A stretch of DNA of 64,000 nt from Pedobacter rhizosphaerae (GCF_900111155.1 NZ_FOGG01000016.1:1-64000), one strand, 5' to 3'; counted from the stretch's first letter, positions 44,916 to 54,352 are shown. Numbers and translations: made by a program. The notes: generated by a model from the sequence alone, not told the origin.

Positions 44916-46028
44916 TTAACGTAACGTTTTGGCTAGAAACGCATCCAGCTGGTCTCCACGAAGGTTTTTGGCTGCGATTTTACCATTGGGATCAATCAGA
45001 TAAGAAGTCGGAATAGCCTGAACCTGATATTTTCTAACCGTTTCGCCATTAAAATCTTTTAGTTCACTGGTGTGTGTCCAGGTTAAAGCATCCGCTTTTA
45101 TAGCTCCTAACCAGGCTGCCTTATCGGTATCTAATGAAATGCCCAGAATATCGAAATTCTTAGTTTTATACTTATTGTATACTTTAACAACATTAGGATT
45201 TTCCTGGCGACATGGCTGGCACCAGGAAGCCCAGAAATCAACGAGCACATATTTACCTTTATAATCTGATAAACTAACAGGTTTTCCTTCTGCAGTATTG
45301 ATGGTAAATCCTGGAGCGGGTTGCCCCACCTGAACCGTTTTTAACAGCGCCATTTGTTTTACGAATGTATCAACGGTAGCGTTTCCTTTAATATCTTCCT
45401 TGATCTCATCGCTAAACTTCACTAACTCCGCTTCAAACTCTTGCGGACTAAGGGTATTCATAGCGTAAAAACTAGCCAAAGTACCTTTATTATCCTTGGC
45501 AAATTTTAATATTTTCTCATTAAGCTGATTAATATACGATTCGTACTGGGGTTTCAGCTGTTCTAAAATGGCACTTCTGTTTTGAGGTTGGCTTGCAACT
45601 TTAGACTCTAATTCTGCCTGAAGTTTTTCGGCCTGCTTTGCAAAATCATTTCTAATGGTATTCAGTTCTGAAAGTTTCTCCACTTCGTTCGCACCTGAGA
45701 TTTTGTAAGCCAGTGTTTTATCGGCTAAGTCGGCTTCCAGCTTAATGGCATCACCGTTTTTCGCAATAAGCATAAATTCGTGATTACCGGCAGAAACCCT
45801 GAAGAAATCTACTGAAGGAGTCTTTCTAATGAATTTAAACTCTCCCTTTTCTGAAAGATTTGTAGAATCGATAGCCACCATGTTGCTGTTCTGCATGCCA
45901 TAAAGAAATACTTTTTTCTCTGTTCCTGGGTTTTCAAATTTTCCATCAATAACAAAGCTATCTTTGGGTTTACAAGCAGTAAAGGCTATTGCAACTAGCA
46001 ATATTAAGCTTAATGATTTAAGTTTCAT
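44916..46028 (-). CDS. DUF4369 / TlpA-like thiol-disulfide lipoprotein
   Basis: About 370 residues from the ATG at 46028; an upstream TTG frame to 46058 adds ten residues ahead of the signal peptide and is not used. It has a lipoprotein signal (LLVAIAFTAC), an N-terminal DUF4369-type beta domain (about 20-120), a helical linker, and a C-terminal thioredoxin domain with WASWCQPCRQENP. Such proteins are common in Bacteroidota and act as periplasmic thiol-disulfide reductases, often for cytochrome or oxidase assembly. A gatB gene lies 50 bases upstream on the same strand. Confidence 0.87.
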   Translation of the reverse strand: MKLKSLSLILLVAIAFTACKPKDSFVIDGKFENPGTEKKVFLYGMQNSNMVAIDSTNLSEKGEFKFIRKTPSVDFFRVSAGNHEFMLIAKNGDAIKLEADLADKTLAYKISGANEVEKLSELNTIRNDFAKQAEKLQAELESKVASQPQNRSAILEQLKPQYESYINQLNEKILKFAKDNKGTLASFYAMNTLSPQEFEAELVKFSDEIKEDIKGNATVDTFVKQMALLKTVQVGQPAPGFTINTAEGKPVSLSDYKGKYVLVDFWASWCQPCRQENPNVVKVYNKYKTKNFDILGISLDTDKAAWLGAIKADALTWTHTSELKDFNGETVRKYQVQAIPTSYLIDPNGKIAAKNLRGDQLDAFLAKTLR

Positions 46029-46080
46029 GTGTATATTTTTTATGGTATAGGTAGACAATGGCTGATGACCCAGAGCTTTC

Positions 46081-47538
46081 TTATTTTAATTTTTCAAGTA
46101 TCAGTTCGTTTAATTTCTTAGCATCTGCTTTTCCCTTGGCGAGTTTCATTACATCGCCTACAAACAAGCCTAAAACGCCTTTTTTACCTTTTTTATATGC
46201 TTCTACCTGTTGTGGATATTTATTTAACACTTCATCAATAAAAGTGGTCAACTCGTCTCCGTTTTCAGAAATTAAAAGATTCAAAGACTGCGCTAATTCT
46301 GAGGCCTTTAAACGCTGATCTTTCTCAAGTGCTGGAAGTAGTTGCTGTATGGCAATCTGTTGTGTGAGTTTCTTTTGATCAACTAAATTAATGGTTTCAG
46401 CCAATTGAGTTGGTGTAACGGCAAATTCAGCAATCGAAATATTCTTTTCATTTAGCAAAGCCCTTACAGGACCAATTAACCAGTTGATTAGCGTTTTCTT
46501 ATTCGCTACCAGGTCGAGTGCCTGATTGAAATAACCCAGTAAATCGAGATCTTCTGCAAATAAGGTTGCATCAGCCTTGCTAATACCAAATTCTGCTACT
46601 AATTGCTTAGAAATTTCATTTGGCAAAGCCGGCATAGCCGATTTGATTTGGGCTAGCCAATCATCTGAAATATAGATGGGTTGCAAATCAGGATCTGAGA
46701 AATAACGGTAATCATTTGCTTCTTCCTTTGTACGCATGGGCGAAGTGGTCCCTTTTTCTGCATCAAAGTTAAGTGTGCTTTGAATAATTTTGTCTCCAGC
46801 TTCAATTACTTCTACCTGACGGCTAAATTCAAAATCTACGGCTCTTCTTACATTTCGCATAGAATTGAGGTTTTTTACCTCACATCTCGTTCCGAAAGCC
46901 GTTTCGCCGTGTTTACGCACCGATATATTGGCATCGCAACGCAAACTCCCCTCTTCCATATTGCCATCGCTTACATTGAGGTGCCTAACAAGCTTACGGA
47001 TTTCAGCCAAAAGTACTGATGCTTCTTCTGCACTTCTGATATCCGGCTCCGTTACGATCTCAATCAGCGGAACACCGGCTCTGTTTAAATCAACAAGCGA
47101 ATAGTTGTCATCCTGATCGTGTATGCTTTTTCCGGCATCCTCCTCCAAATGAATCCTATTGATACCGATTTTCTTGGTACTTCCATCTGAAAGTTCTATC
47201 TCCAGAAAGCCATTTATACAAATGGGCTGATTGTCTTGCGTAATCTGATATCCCTTTGGAAGATCAGCGTAGAAATAATTTTTACGATCGAAATGATTGG
47301 TTTGGTTAATCGTGCAATTTAAAGCCAACCCAATACGTATGGCTTTTGCTACAACCTCCTTATTTAATTTAGGTAAGGCCCCAGGCAAAGCCAGAGAAAC
47401 TGTAGAAATATTTTGGTTAGGTAATGCTCCAAAAGATGCGCTATCTGCAGAAAAGATTTTAGTGTTCGTATTCAGCTGGACGTGTATCTCCAGTCCTGAA
47501 ACGAGTTCGTATTTGTTTTCGGATGTACCTAAACTCAT
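46081..47538 (-). CDS. gatB: Aspartyl/glutamyl-tRNA amidotransferase subunit B
   Basis: A 485-residue GatB of normal length. The family motifs YELVSGLEIHVQLNT, RKNYFYADLPKGYQITQ, NRAGVPLIEIVTEPDI, EGSLRCDANISVRKHG and KNLNSMRNVRRAVDFE are in place, and the C-terminal helical YqeY-like tail (about 400-485) is complete. GatB, with GatA and GatC, converts Glu-tRNA-Gln (or Asp-tRNA-Asn) to the amide form. It starts a two-gene run with the DUF4369/TlpA-like gene 53 bases downstream; gatA and gatC lie elsewhere. Confidence 0.96.
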   Translation of the reverse strand: MSLGTSENKYELVSGLEIHVQLNTNTKIFSADSASFGALPNQNISTVSLALPGALPKLNKEVVAKAIRIGLALNCTINQTNHFDRKNYFYADLPKGYQITQDNQPICINGFLEIELSDGSTKKIGINRIHLEEDAGKSIHDQDDNYSLVDLNRAGVPLIEIVTEPDIRSAEEASVLLAEIRKLVRHLNVSDGNMEEGSLRCDANISVRKHGETAFGTRCEVKNLNSMRNVRRAVDFEFSRQVEVIEAGDKIIQSTLNFDAEKGTTSPMRTKEEANDYRYFSDPDLQPIYISDDWLAQIKSAMPALPNEISKQLVAEFGISKADATLFAEDLDLLGYFNQALDLVANKKTLINWLIGPVRALLNEKNISIAEFAVTPTQLAETINLVDQKKLTQQIAIQQLLPALEKDQRLKASELAQSLNLLISENGDELTTFIDEVLNKYPQQVEAYKKGKKGVLGLFVGDVMKLAKGKADAKKLNELILEKLK

Positions 47539-47672
47539 ATTTGATGGATGTGCTTCAATTTATTTATAAAGCAAAGATAGTTAAATACTCCAAAAACAGA
47601 CAGTCACAATTAAACTGGCACGTAAAATGAATATTGATCAACAAACAAACAATTTTTAACGTAAAAGCGCTT

Positions 47673-48176
47673 ATGAAACGATTATTTTTAGTAGCTACAG
47701 TAGTGATGGTATCATTGCTAAGCTTAAGTACAAGAGCCCAGGTTAATGTGAGTGTAAACATTGGTTCTCAACCGCTTTGGGGGCCTACAGGATATGATCA
47801 TGTAGACTATTATTATCTTCCTGATGTGGAGAGCTATTATGATGTGCCGAAAAGGCAATTTGTTTATTTGAACGGTAACGACTGGGTATTTGCAAATAAC
47901 TTACCTTCCCGATATGGAAATTATGATTTATATAATGGTTATAAAGTAGTGATTAATTCTCCCCGGCCATATTTAAACTTTAGGAATGATAAAGTTAAAT
48001 ATGCCAAATTTAAAGGAAATGGAAAGAAACAGATGGTGATTCGGGGTAGCAGAGAAAGTAAATATTATGTGGTAAAAGGTCATCCACACGGTATGCCTCC
48101 AGGCCAAGCAAAAAAGCTTTATGGCAAAGGAAATAAGGCTAACGGGCATGGAAACGGTAAAGGAAAGCATAAATAG
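47673..48176 (+). CDS. Secreted tandem paralogue 1 (unknown function)
   Basis: About 167 residues from the ATG at 47673; a TTG frame to 47634 is ignored because the ATG directly precedes a signal peptide. The mature chain has a central block (VDYYYLPDVESYYDVPKRQFVYLNG) and a C-terminal tail rich in Gly, Lys, His and Asn. The block is shared with the next gene: this is a duplicated pair. No known domain is recognised. The basic tail could bind DNA, polysaccharide or metal (inference). Confidence 0.75.
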   Translation: MKRLFLVATVVMVSLLSLSTRAQVNVSVNIGSQPLWGPTGYDHVDYYYLPDVESYYDVPKRQFVYLNGNDWVFANNLPSRYGNYDLYNGYKVVINSPRPYLNFRNDKVKYAKFKGNGKKQMVIRGSRESKYYVVKGHPHGMPPGQAKKLYGKGNKANGHGNGKGKHK

Positions 48177-48186
48177 AGATGGAATG

Positions 48187-48224
48187 TTTAAATGGAGAAG
48201 CATAAAAAAACTTCTCCATTTAAA
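48187..48224 (+). terminator. Hairpin between the two tandem paralogues
   Basis: A 14-base perfect stem (48187-48200 with 48211-48224, core AAATGGAGAAG / CTTCTCCATTT) followed by TTTT. It may end the first transcript or stabilise an internal boundary. Confidence 0.75.
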
Positions 48225-48291
48225 TTTTGATACAATAGTTTTTTTGGCACAGCGTTTGAATTCACGAACACACACACAAATTAATACGATT

Positions 48292-48804
48292 ATGAAAAAG
48301 TTATTTATCATCTCTGCGATTTTAAGTATCGTAGCTTTAACATCTAATCAATCAAGCGCTCAAGTTAGTATCAATGTAAATATAGGTGCCCAACCTTCAT
48401 GGGTTCCGGTAGGTTATCAAAGTGTAGACTATTATTATTTACCAGAAGTTCAATCTTATTATTATGTTCCCCAAAGACAATTTGTTTTTCTAAGTGGGAA
48501 CCGTTGGACAAGATCTAGATATTTACCAGCAAGATATAGAGGATATGATCTTCATCATGGTAGAAAAATTGTGATGTATGGAAATAGTCCATACCGCAGT
48601 TACCGTACCCACAGAGTAAGATATGCCAATAATTATGGCAACCACAGGGTGATTCGCTCTTCATACAGAAGTGATAGAGGCCCCGCAATGCTATATGGAT
48701 ATAAAGGACATGGCAGATCAGATCGTCACTACAGTTATGGAGGCGGACGCGGTCGCGATAAAGGTCATGACAGAGGCCACGGACATGGTAAAGGAAGACA
48801 TTAA
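48292..48804 (+). CDS. Secreted tandem paralogue 2 (unknown function)
   Basis: About 170 residues from the ATG at 48292. The longer frame to 48121 begins inside the first paralogue and lacks a signal; the internal ATG starts a clear signal peptide (KKLFIISAILSIVALTSNQSSA). The central block VDYYYLPEVQSYYYVPQRQFVFLSG matches the first paralogue closely, and the C-terminal tail is rich in Gly, Arg, His and Asp. Function unknown; the two lie in tandem, 115 bases apart. Confidence 0.75.
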   Translation: MKKLFIISAILSIVALTSNQSSAQVSINVNIGAQPSWVPVGYQSVDYYYLPEVQSYYYVPQRQFVFLSGNRWTRSRYLPARYRGYDLHHGRKIVMYGNSPYRSYRTHRVRYANNYGNHRVIRSSYRSDRGPAMLYGYKGHGRSDRHYSYGGGRGRDKGHDRGHGHGKGRH

Positions 48805-48809
48805 GAAAT

Positions 48810-48838
48810 AAAAAAAGAGGCCTAGTGCCTCTTTTTTT
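48810..48838. terminator. Bidirectional terminator between paralogue 2 and alaS
   Basis: AAAAAAAGAGGC, a 5-base loop and GCCTCTTTTTTT form a perfect 12-base stem with a U-run on either strand. It serves the secreted gene on the plus strand and alaS on the minus strand. Confidence 0.92.
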
Positions 48839-48864
48839 ATGCATTATATTTTAATTCAGTTTAT

Positions 48865-51480
48865 CTAGGGGATAAAAGTTTCTGCTTTTTCTAAAACGGT
48901 TTTTAAACCTGTAGCATTTTTCCCTCCTGCAGTCGCATAGAAAGGTTGTCCCCCTCCGCCACCTTGAATTTCTTTTGCCAACTCGCGAACAATGTTTGAT
49001 GCGTTTAAGCCTTTATCTTTTACCAGGTGTTCAGAAAGCATAACGGTAATGCTAGGCTTGCCATCAATCTCGGAGGTAAATACCAATACCAGGTTGTCAA
49101 TCATTCCTTTTAAAGAGAAGGCAAGATTTTTAATCGCCTCAGCATTAGGCAAATCTATATGACGGGCAATCAGGTTAAATCCTCTGATGCCTCGTACATG
49201 GTGAACGATTTCATGTTTTAGATTCTCTACGCGTTCGTTTGTAGATTTTTCAATCTCCTTTTTAAGCTTAGTGTTCTCATCTAAAAGGGCTTGAACTGAT
49301 GCAGCTAAATCTTTACTGCCATTTAGTAAAGTTTTTAAATGTGCAATTTCTTTTCTCTGATCAAGGAAAAATTGTTCGGCTTTATCTGCGGTAATGGCTT
49401 CTATACGACGAACACCTGCAGCAACAGCGCCTTCAGAAATAATTTTGAAGGAGCCAATCTGACCGGTAGCCTTAACGTGTGTTCCGCCACAAAGTTCTTT
49501 AGAAAAATGGTCATCAAAAGTGATCATGCGTACAAAATCGCCATATTTCTCACCAAAAAGTGCCGTAACACCGCTATCAATAGCATCCTGATAAGGAACA
49601 TTTCGTTGCTCTTTCAATTTGATATTCGCTCTGATTTTTTGGTTAACAATAACCTCTATCTGTGCCAGTTCCTCTTCTGTTACTTTAGCGAAATGTGAGA
49701 AGTCGAATCTTAAGTAATCGGCATTTACCAATGAACCTTTTTGGTTGACGTGATTGCCCAATACCTGTTTAAGCGCTGCATGCAATAAGTGTGTTGCCGA
49801 ATGATTGTCTTCTGTTAGAATACGTTTATCTTCATCTACAACAGCCCAAAACTTACCTTCTAAATTATCGGGAAGAATATCTGCAAAATGAACTGTTAAG
49901 CCATTTTCCTTTTTGGTATCTGTAATATCCACCCAAAACTGGCGACTGTGGTCTTCTAAACGACCTGTATCTCCAACCTGACCACCGCTTTCTGCGTAAA
50001 ATGGCGTTTGGCGCAGAACGATTTGATATTGCTCCTTCCCTTTTGCAGTAACCTTACGGTATTTTAAGATTTCCGTTTCAATTTCCAAATCATCATAACC
50101 TACAAACTCGCTTTGATCATCTGCATTTACCACAACCCAGTCGCCTGTATCAATGGCTGTAGCCGCCCGACTATCATCTTTTTGTTTCTTTAAGGCCAGC
50201 TCATACCCTTCTGAATCTACTGTCCAGCCTTTTTCTTTAGCCATTAGCTCGGTTAAATCAATTGGAAAACCAAAGGTGTCAGACAGTTCAAAGGCAAAAC
50301 TACCTTCGATGACGTTATTTTTTGCCTGATATTTTTCAAAGCGCTGAATACCTGTTGAAAGCGTTCTTAAGAAAGCTACCTCTTCCTCTAAAATTACCTT
50401 TTGAACAAAATCCTGCTGAGAAACCAGTTCTTCAAAAACACCTTTAAACTGATCGGCTAATAAAGGCACTAACTGATTTAAAAATGGCTCTTTAAAGTTG
50501 AGGAAAGTGTAAGCATAACGTACAGCGCGACGCAAGATTCTGCGAATCACATAACCAGCCTTGTTGTTTGATGGCAACTGTCCATCGGCAATAACAAATG
50601 AAATAGCCCTGATATGATCGGCCATTACCCGCATAGCGATGTCTGTTTTCTCATCAGCTCCATATTTTATTCCAGATTTCTCTGCAATAAACTGAATGAA
50701 GGGTTGGAAAACATCTGTATCGTAATTTGATGTTTTATTTTGCAGCACACGTACTAAACGTTCAAATCCCATTCCGGTGTCAACATGTTTTGCCGGAAGA
50801 CTTTGCAATGAACCATCTTTTAAACGGTTGAACTGCATAAATACGTTATTCCAGATTTCAATCACCTGAGGATGATCTGCGTTTACCAGGGTAGCACCAT
50901 TTACCAACGCTTTCTCATCATCGGTACGACAATCTACATGGATTTCAGAGCACGGTCCGCAGGGACCAGTATCGCCCATTTCCCAGAAATTATCTTTTTT
51001 ATTTCCCGGAAGAATGTGGCTTTCATCTACGTATTGTTTCCATAAATCGTAGGCCTCCTGATCTTTTGCTAAGCCCTCTTTTTCATCACCTTCAAAGTAA
51101 GTAACGTAAAGTTTTTCTTTAGGTATTTTATATACTTCTGTTAGCAGCTCCCAACTCCATGCAATAGCTTCCTTTTTAAAATAATCTCCAAAGCTCCAGT
51201 TGCCAAGCATCTCAAACATGGTATGGTGATAGGTGTCTATACCTACTTCTTCTAAATCGTTATGTTTTCCCGAAACACGTAAGCAACGCTGAGTATCAGC
51301 TACCCTAGGATACTTGATAGTGGCCTCGCCTAAGAAGAGATCTTTAAATTGGTTCATGCCCGCATTTGTGAACATTAAAGTAGGATCGTTCTTCACTACT
51401 ATTGGAGCCGAAGGAACAATATGATGTTGTTTGGATTCAAAAAAATTGAGGAATGCCTGTCTTATCTCTTTTGCTGTCAT
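48865..51480 (-). CDS. alaS: Alanyl-tRNA synthetase
   Basis: An 871-residue class II synthetase of normal length. The aminoacylation core begins TAKEIRQAFLNFFESKQH and contains FEMLGNWSFGDYFKKEAI and GPCGPCSEIH. The editing domain has the zinc-binding HSATHLLH and CGGTH motifs, and the C-Ala domain runs to the end (VRELAKEIQGGGGGQPFYATAGGKN). It charges tRNA-Ala and edits Ser/Gly errors. It is a single-gene unit diverging from the MerR gene. Confidence 0.98.
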   Translation of the reverse strand: MTAKEIRQAFLNFFESKQHHIVPSAPIVVKNDPTLMFTNAGMNQFKDLFLGEATIKYPRVADTQRCLRVSGKHNDLEEVGIDTYHHTMFEMLGNWSFGDYFKKEAIAWSWELLTEVYKIPKEKLYVTYFEGDEKEGLAKDQEAYDLWKQYVDESHILPGNKKDNFWEMGDTGPCGPCSEIHVDCRTDDEKALVNGATLVNADHPQVIEIWNNVFMQFNRLKDGSLQSLPAKHVDTGMGFERLVRVLQNKTSNYDTDVFQPFIQFIAEKSGIKYGADEKTDIAMRVMADHIRAISFVIADGQLPSNNKAGYVIRRILRRAVRYAYTFLNFKEPFLNQLVPLLADQFKGVFEELVSQQDFVQKVILEEEVAFLRTLSTGIQRFEKYQAKNNVIEGSFAFELSDTFGFPIDLTELMAKEKGWTVDSEGYELALKKQKDDSRAATAIDTGDWVVVNADDQSEFVGYDDLEIETEILKYRKVTAKGKEQYQIVLRQTPFYAESGGQVGDTGRLEDHSRQFWVDITDTKKENGLTVHFADILPDNLEGKFWAVVDEDKRILTEDNHSATHLLHAALKQVLGNHVNQKGSLVNADYLRFDFSHFAKVTEEELAQIEVIVNQKIRANIKLKEQRNVPYQDAIDSGVTALFGEKYGDFVRMITFDDHFSKELCGGTHVKATGQIGSFKIISEGAVAAGVRRIEAITADKAEQFFLDQRKEIAHLKTLLNGSKDLAASVQALLDENTKLKKEIEKSTNERVENLKHEIVHHVRGIRGFNLIARHIDLPNAEAIKNLAFSLKGMIDNLVLVFTSEIDGKPSITVMLSEHLVKDKGLNASNIVRELAKEIQGGGGGQPFYATAGGKNATGLKTVLEKAETFIP

Positions 51481-51515
51481 TACGTTATTAATTGGAGAAC
51501 AAAATTAAAATTTTA

Positions 51516-51548
51516 TTGCGTTAATAAGGAAAAATCGAACTACATTTG
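51516..51548 (+). promoter_or_regulatory. Promoter of the MerR-family gene
   Basis: TACATTTG (51541-51548) fits TAnnTTTG. A TTG lies at 51516-51518, 22 bases upstream, slightly beyond the usual distance. Transcription would start near 51553, about 43 bases ahead of the ATG. Confidence 0.5.
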
Positions 51549-51595
51549 AACACTTTAATTAATCGATGTAATACACTCATAATCAAGCTCCAAAT

Positions 51596-51931
51596 ATGCC
51601 GTATAAAGAAAGAGATATTAATAAAATGTATTATACCATGGGCGAAGTGACCGAAATGTTTAATGTAAATGCTTCACAAATCCGTTTTTACGAAAAGGAA
51701 TTCGATATCCTTCAGCCTAAAAAGAACAAAAAGGGCAACCGACTTTTTACTCCGGAGGACATAGAAAATTTAAAGATTATTTTTAATCTGGTTGACGAGA
51801 AGGGCTTCACCCTTAAAGGTGCAAAAGAGCATTTAAAAAATAATAAATCCGATGTTAAAGAGAACCAAAAGATTATTGATTCACTGGAAAAATTAAAATC
51901 GTTTTTATTGAATATTTCACAGGAACTATAG
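51596..51931 (+). CDS. MerR-family transcriptional regulator
   Basis: A 111-residue regulator with the winged-helix MerR DNA-binding domain (about 11-80: YYTMGEVTEMFNVNASQIRFYEKEFDIL, RLFTPEDIENLKIIFNLVDEKGFTLKGAKEHL) and a short helical C-terminus. Some metal-sensing MerR proteins have Cys in the C-terminal part, but none is present here, so the ligand is unknown. It is transcribed away from alaS. The following gap of about 230 bases holds no gene. Confidence 0.88.
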   Translation: MPYKERDINKMYYTMGEVTEMFNVNASQIRFYEKEFDILQPKKNKKGNRLFTPEDIENLKIIFNLVDEKGFTLKGAKEHLKNNKSDVKENQKIIDSLEKLKSFLLNISQEL

Positions 51932-52137
51932 ACTGAAAGCCATAAGCTTCCTTGCTTACTAGCTAAAAGAATGACTGGAAATGGCATTGAGGTTTTAGAT
52001 ACTTAGCATTTATATTGGCCTCCATTTGCATCTTAGCGCTCAGGTTTAGCAGAAAATTTATGCACTGATGATGACCCATTTACATAAAAAAGCCTTTATA
52101 CTTGTATGATGGCAGTTTTTCAAAGGGTAACATCTTC

Positions 52138-52145
52138 TATCTTTG
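52138..52145 (+). promoter_or_regulatory. Putative -7 box of the following unknown gene
   Basis: TATCTTTG fits TAnnTTTG and ends 15 bases before the ATG at 52161; no strong -33 partner is seen at the usual distance. Confidence 0.45.
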
Positions 52146-52160
52146 TACAAAATTATTTAA

Positions 52161-52739
52161 ATGAACAATATTACTCCTTATCCTGTATTGGCCCACGTTG
52201 TCAATATGATCGAAAATGTTATTAGCGGCATTAAAATTCAGTATACTGCCGAAGGTGTTGTAACCCTAAAGGATGGTAACGATACCATTCATTTAGAGCA
52301 AAAAAATGACGGTGCCGGGAATTTTGCAACCATATTTATCAAAGATCCGAGGGATATCATCTTCAGTGAGGACTTGTTTCCATCATTAAAGAATTTACAT
52401 CAGGGAACTTCAGGAGATTTAAAGCTTGAATTACAAAATACAACAGTGATTATAAATGACCTTGATGTAGAAACTCAAATCATATTAGAGGAGGCAAAGG
52501 ATGAATTTGATCAGATCAGCAACAGTTATGAGTTTGTAAAAACAATCGAAAAAGAGGGTAACAAATTGAAGTCTAGCTTAAAATTTGGTAACAATAGTTT
52601 TATTCTTAGTTTGATAAATGATGCAGATCAGATTTTAGTTTCACCAGAATTTGCCTCATCATTTGATGCAACGGTTAGAAAAACAATCGAAAGTGATACG
52701 CTTAAAGTTCAAGAGGAACTAAATGCCAGTTTCAAATAA
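52161..52739 (+). CDS. Acidic cytoplasmic protein of unknown function
   Basis: A 192-residue protein with no signal peptide or membrane segment. The N-terminus is hydrophobic-amphipathic (MNNITPYPVLAHVVNMIENVISGIKI). The chain is acidic, with a helix-like middle (EEAKDEFDQISNSYEFVKTIEKEG) between beta-like regions (GVVTLKDGNDTIHLEQKND and KLKSSLKFGNNSFILSL). I do not recognise a family. It stands alone and is followed by repeat-like DNA. Confidence 0.65.
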   Translation: MNNITPYPVLAHVVNMIENVISGIKIQYTAEGVVTLKDGNDTIHLEQKNDGAGNFATIFIKDPRDIIFSEDLFPSLKNLHQGTSGDLKLELQNTTVIINDLDVETQIILEEAKDEFDQISNSYEFVKTIEKEGNKLKSSLKFGNNSFILSLINDADQILVSPEFASSFDATVRKTIESDTLKVQEELNASFK

Positions 52740-52780
52740 GGAAATTAATTAAAGCAGTCTCTTCATAACCAGAAAAGATC

Positions 52781-52891
52781 CTGTATCATAAATTGATTTT
52801 TCAGCAGCATTAGAAGGTTTGATAAAAGCTGCTTTTAAGCGTTTCGACAAGCTCAACGTGACAATCTAGCAGAAATCGATTTATGATACAG
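52781..52891. mobile_element. Possible MITE: 111-bp element with 19-bp terminal inverted repeats
   Basis: The left end (52781-52799, CTGTATCATAAATTGATTT) and right end (52873-52891) are inverted copies with one mismatch in 19. The 73-bp interior contains GCGTTTCGACAAGCTCAACG, a word typical of scattered intergenic repeats, and TTTTTCAGCAGC near the left arm is roughly complemented by GCTGCTTTT. No gene is inside. No clear target-site duplication is visible. Confidence 0.55.
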
Positions 52892-52926
52892 CTTTTTCTA
52901 TCCATCGCGCTGTTTAGAAAAATACG

Positions 52927-53087
52927 GAAGATGTAGTGATGGAAAATGTACCTTTTCTATCGCCCTATAATTCATTTCCATATTTACCTTTTACATCATA
53001 GAAAAGATGGAAGATGTGTTGATGTGAGAATGGACGATATACCTTGCAATCGCTATTCAATCCATCTTCCATATTTCCCTCTTACAT
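52927..53087. repeat. Imperfect tandem repeat of two 70-80-bp units
   Basis: Unit A (52927-52995) and unit B (53009-53087) each start GGAAGATGT.(T/G)TGATG and end TTCCATATTT.CC...TTACAT. A related stretch occurs at about 39129-39152. Each unit has weakly inverted ends, so it may fold into a hairpin. No gene is present. Confidence 0.5.
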
Positions 53088-53107
53088 AAAAGAAGAGATT
53101 TAAGATG

Positions 53108-54352
53108 TTATCTGGTCATGGTTTCCAATTCCGTCCTTAATCGCGTTAGATTTTCATTTTTATAAATCAGGCAGGCGAACTGCATCCATTTTAAAGCATC
53201 CAGAAGAGACTTATCCTGAGCAGGCAAAGTTTGCTTGAAAAAATCAGAAACGGTGTAAAGTGTTGTGGCAATATGAGCAGAATATTGGATGCTGGCTAGT
53301 CTTTTTTCGTCCTGAAAATTAACAATTTTGGTACTGTCTTCGCTCCCATTCCAGAATGGCTTCATTGCCTTTTCGTACAGTAAACGGTCTTTTGCTTTAA
53401 TAGAATCTATAGGAATAGTGAATTGTTGGTTGGCTATGCTATATCCAATCTTTTTCAAGCCTGCAGTATCTCTGGCGGCCTTAAAATAATGTAGGGCCAG
53501 ATTATCAGCTGAAGGCAGATTTTTTTCTGCGAGTATTGGCCTAATTAAATCTAACTGTCTTAAAAGCTTCGCCGCATCCTTGAGCTTATTTTCTTTGATG
53601 GCTGCTCCCAGTGCATAATAGAGCAATTTATTATACAACTGATCCGCCACCTTTCGCTGGTCGTTATGAGGAAGTTTGTTGATGTGTTTTAATATAACCG
53701 GTAGCGCATCAGATGGTGTACTACCTATGTTACGACTCAAAAAGAGCAAAGATTCAGGCATGCTTAATTTATCTACGGAAACCTTTGCGACATAAGCATT
53801 AAGGAACTCGGTATTGTCTAATTGCATGCTACTGCGTTTTTCGATCAGCAGGCGCAAAAATTCAGGCTGCCTATCACCGTTTTTGAAACGGGTTTCCAAT
53901 TTGCTTAAATCCTGTACCTGATATTGTTTTAGCGCTTCATTAGCTGCTGCAATAAATTCAGTTGCTTTAAGATAATCTCCATTTCTATAAATTAAATTTC
54001 CTGCATTATCTAAGAACAAATATGTTGGATAAGATTTAATGGCGTAATATTTTGCGAGTTTTATTCCTTCGCCGCGTTCGGCATTTAAACGGTAATTGAG
54101 GAATGAATGGTTATAAACCTGCCCTACTTCTTTTAAAGGAAACACCTCTTGCTCCATTCGTTTACAAGGGGCACACCAGTCGGTGTATAAATCTACGAAA
54201 ATAAGTTTCTTTTTTTGGGAGGCTTCTTTCAATAATAATATCCAGTCTCCCTTGAAAAAATCCATTCCAGATGTTATTGTAGCCTGTGCAAAGGTTATAC
54301 TGGTTAAACTGGAAAAGGTAAGGAACAAAATATAACTATACATTTTCATCAT
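53108..54352 (-). CDS. Secreted thioredoxin-fold protein with long helical C-terminal part
   Basis: A 414-residue protein. An N-terminal signal peptide (about 1-22) is followed by a thioredoxin domain with C60-x-x-C63 (YTDWCAPC) and the cis-Pro strand SYPTYLFLD (about 105-115). Residues 160-414 are helical and rich in Leu and Lys, perhaps a TPR-like scaffold. The N-terminal part should act as a periplasmic thiol reductase; the rest has no recognised family. A gene for a DinB-like protein lies 76 bases upstream on the same strand. Confidence 0.82.
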   Translation of the reverse strand: MMKMYSYILFLTFSSLTSITFAQATITSGMDFFKGDWILLLKEASQKKKLIFVDLYTDWCAPCKRMEQEVFPLKEVGQVYNHSFLNYRLNAERGEGIKLAKYYAIKSYPTYLFLDNAGNLIYRNGDYLKATEFIAAANEALKQYQVQDLSKLETRFKNGDRQPEFLRLLIEKRSSMQLDNTEFLNAYVAKVSVDKLSMPESLLFLSRNIGSTPSDALPVILKHINKLPHNDQRKVADQLYNKLLYYALGAAIKENKLKDAAKLLRQLDLIRPILAEKNLPSADNLALHYFKAARDTAGLKKIGYSIANQQFTIPIDSIKAKDRLLYEKAMKPFWNGSEDSTKIVNFQDEKRLASIQYSAHIATTLYTVSDFFKQTLPAQDKSLLDALKWMQFACLIYKNENLTRLRTELETMTR

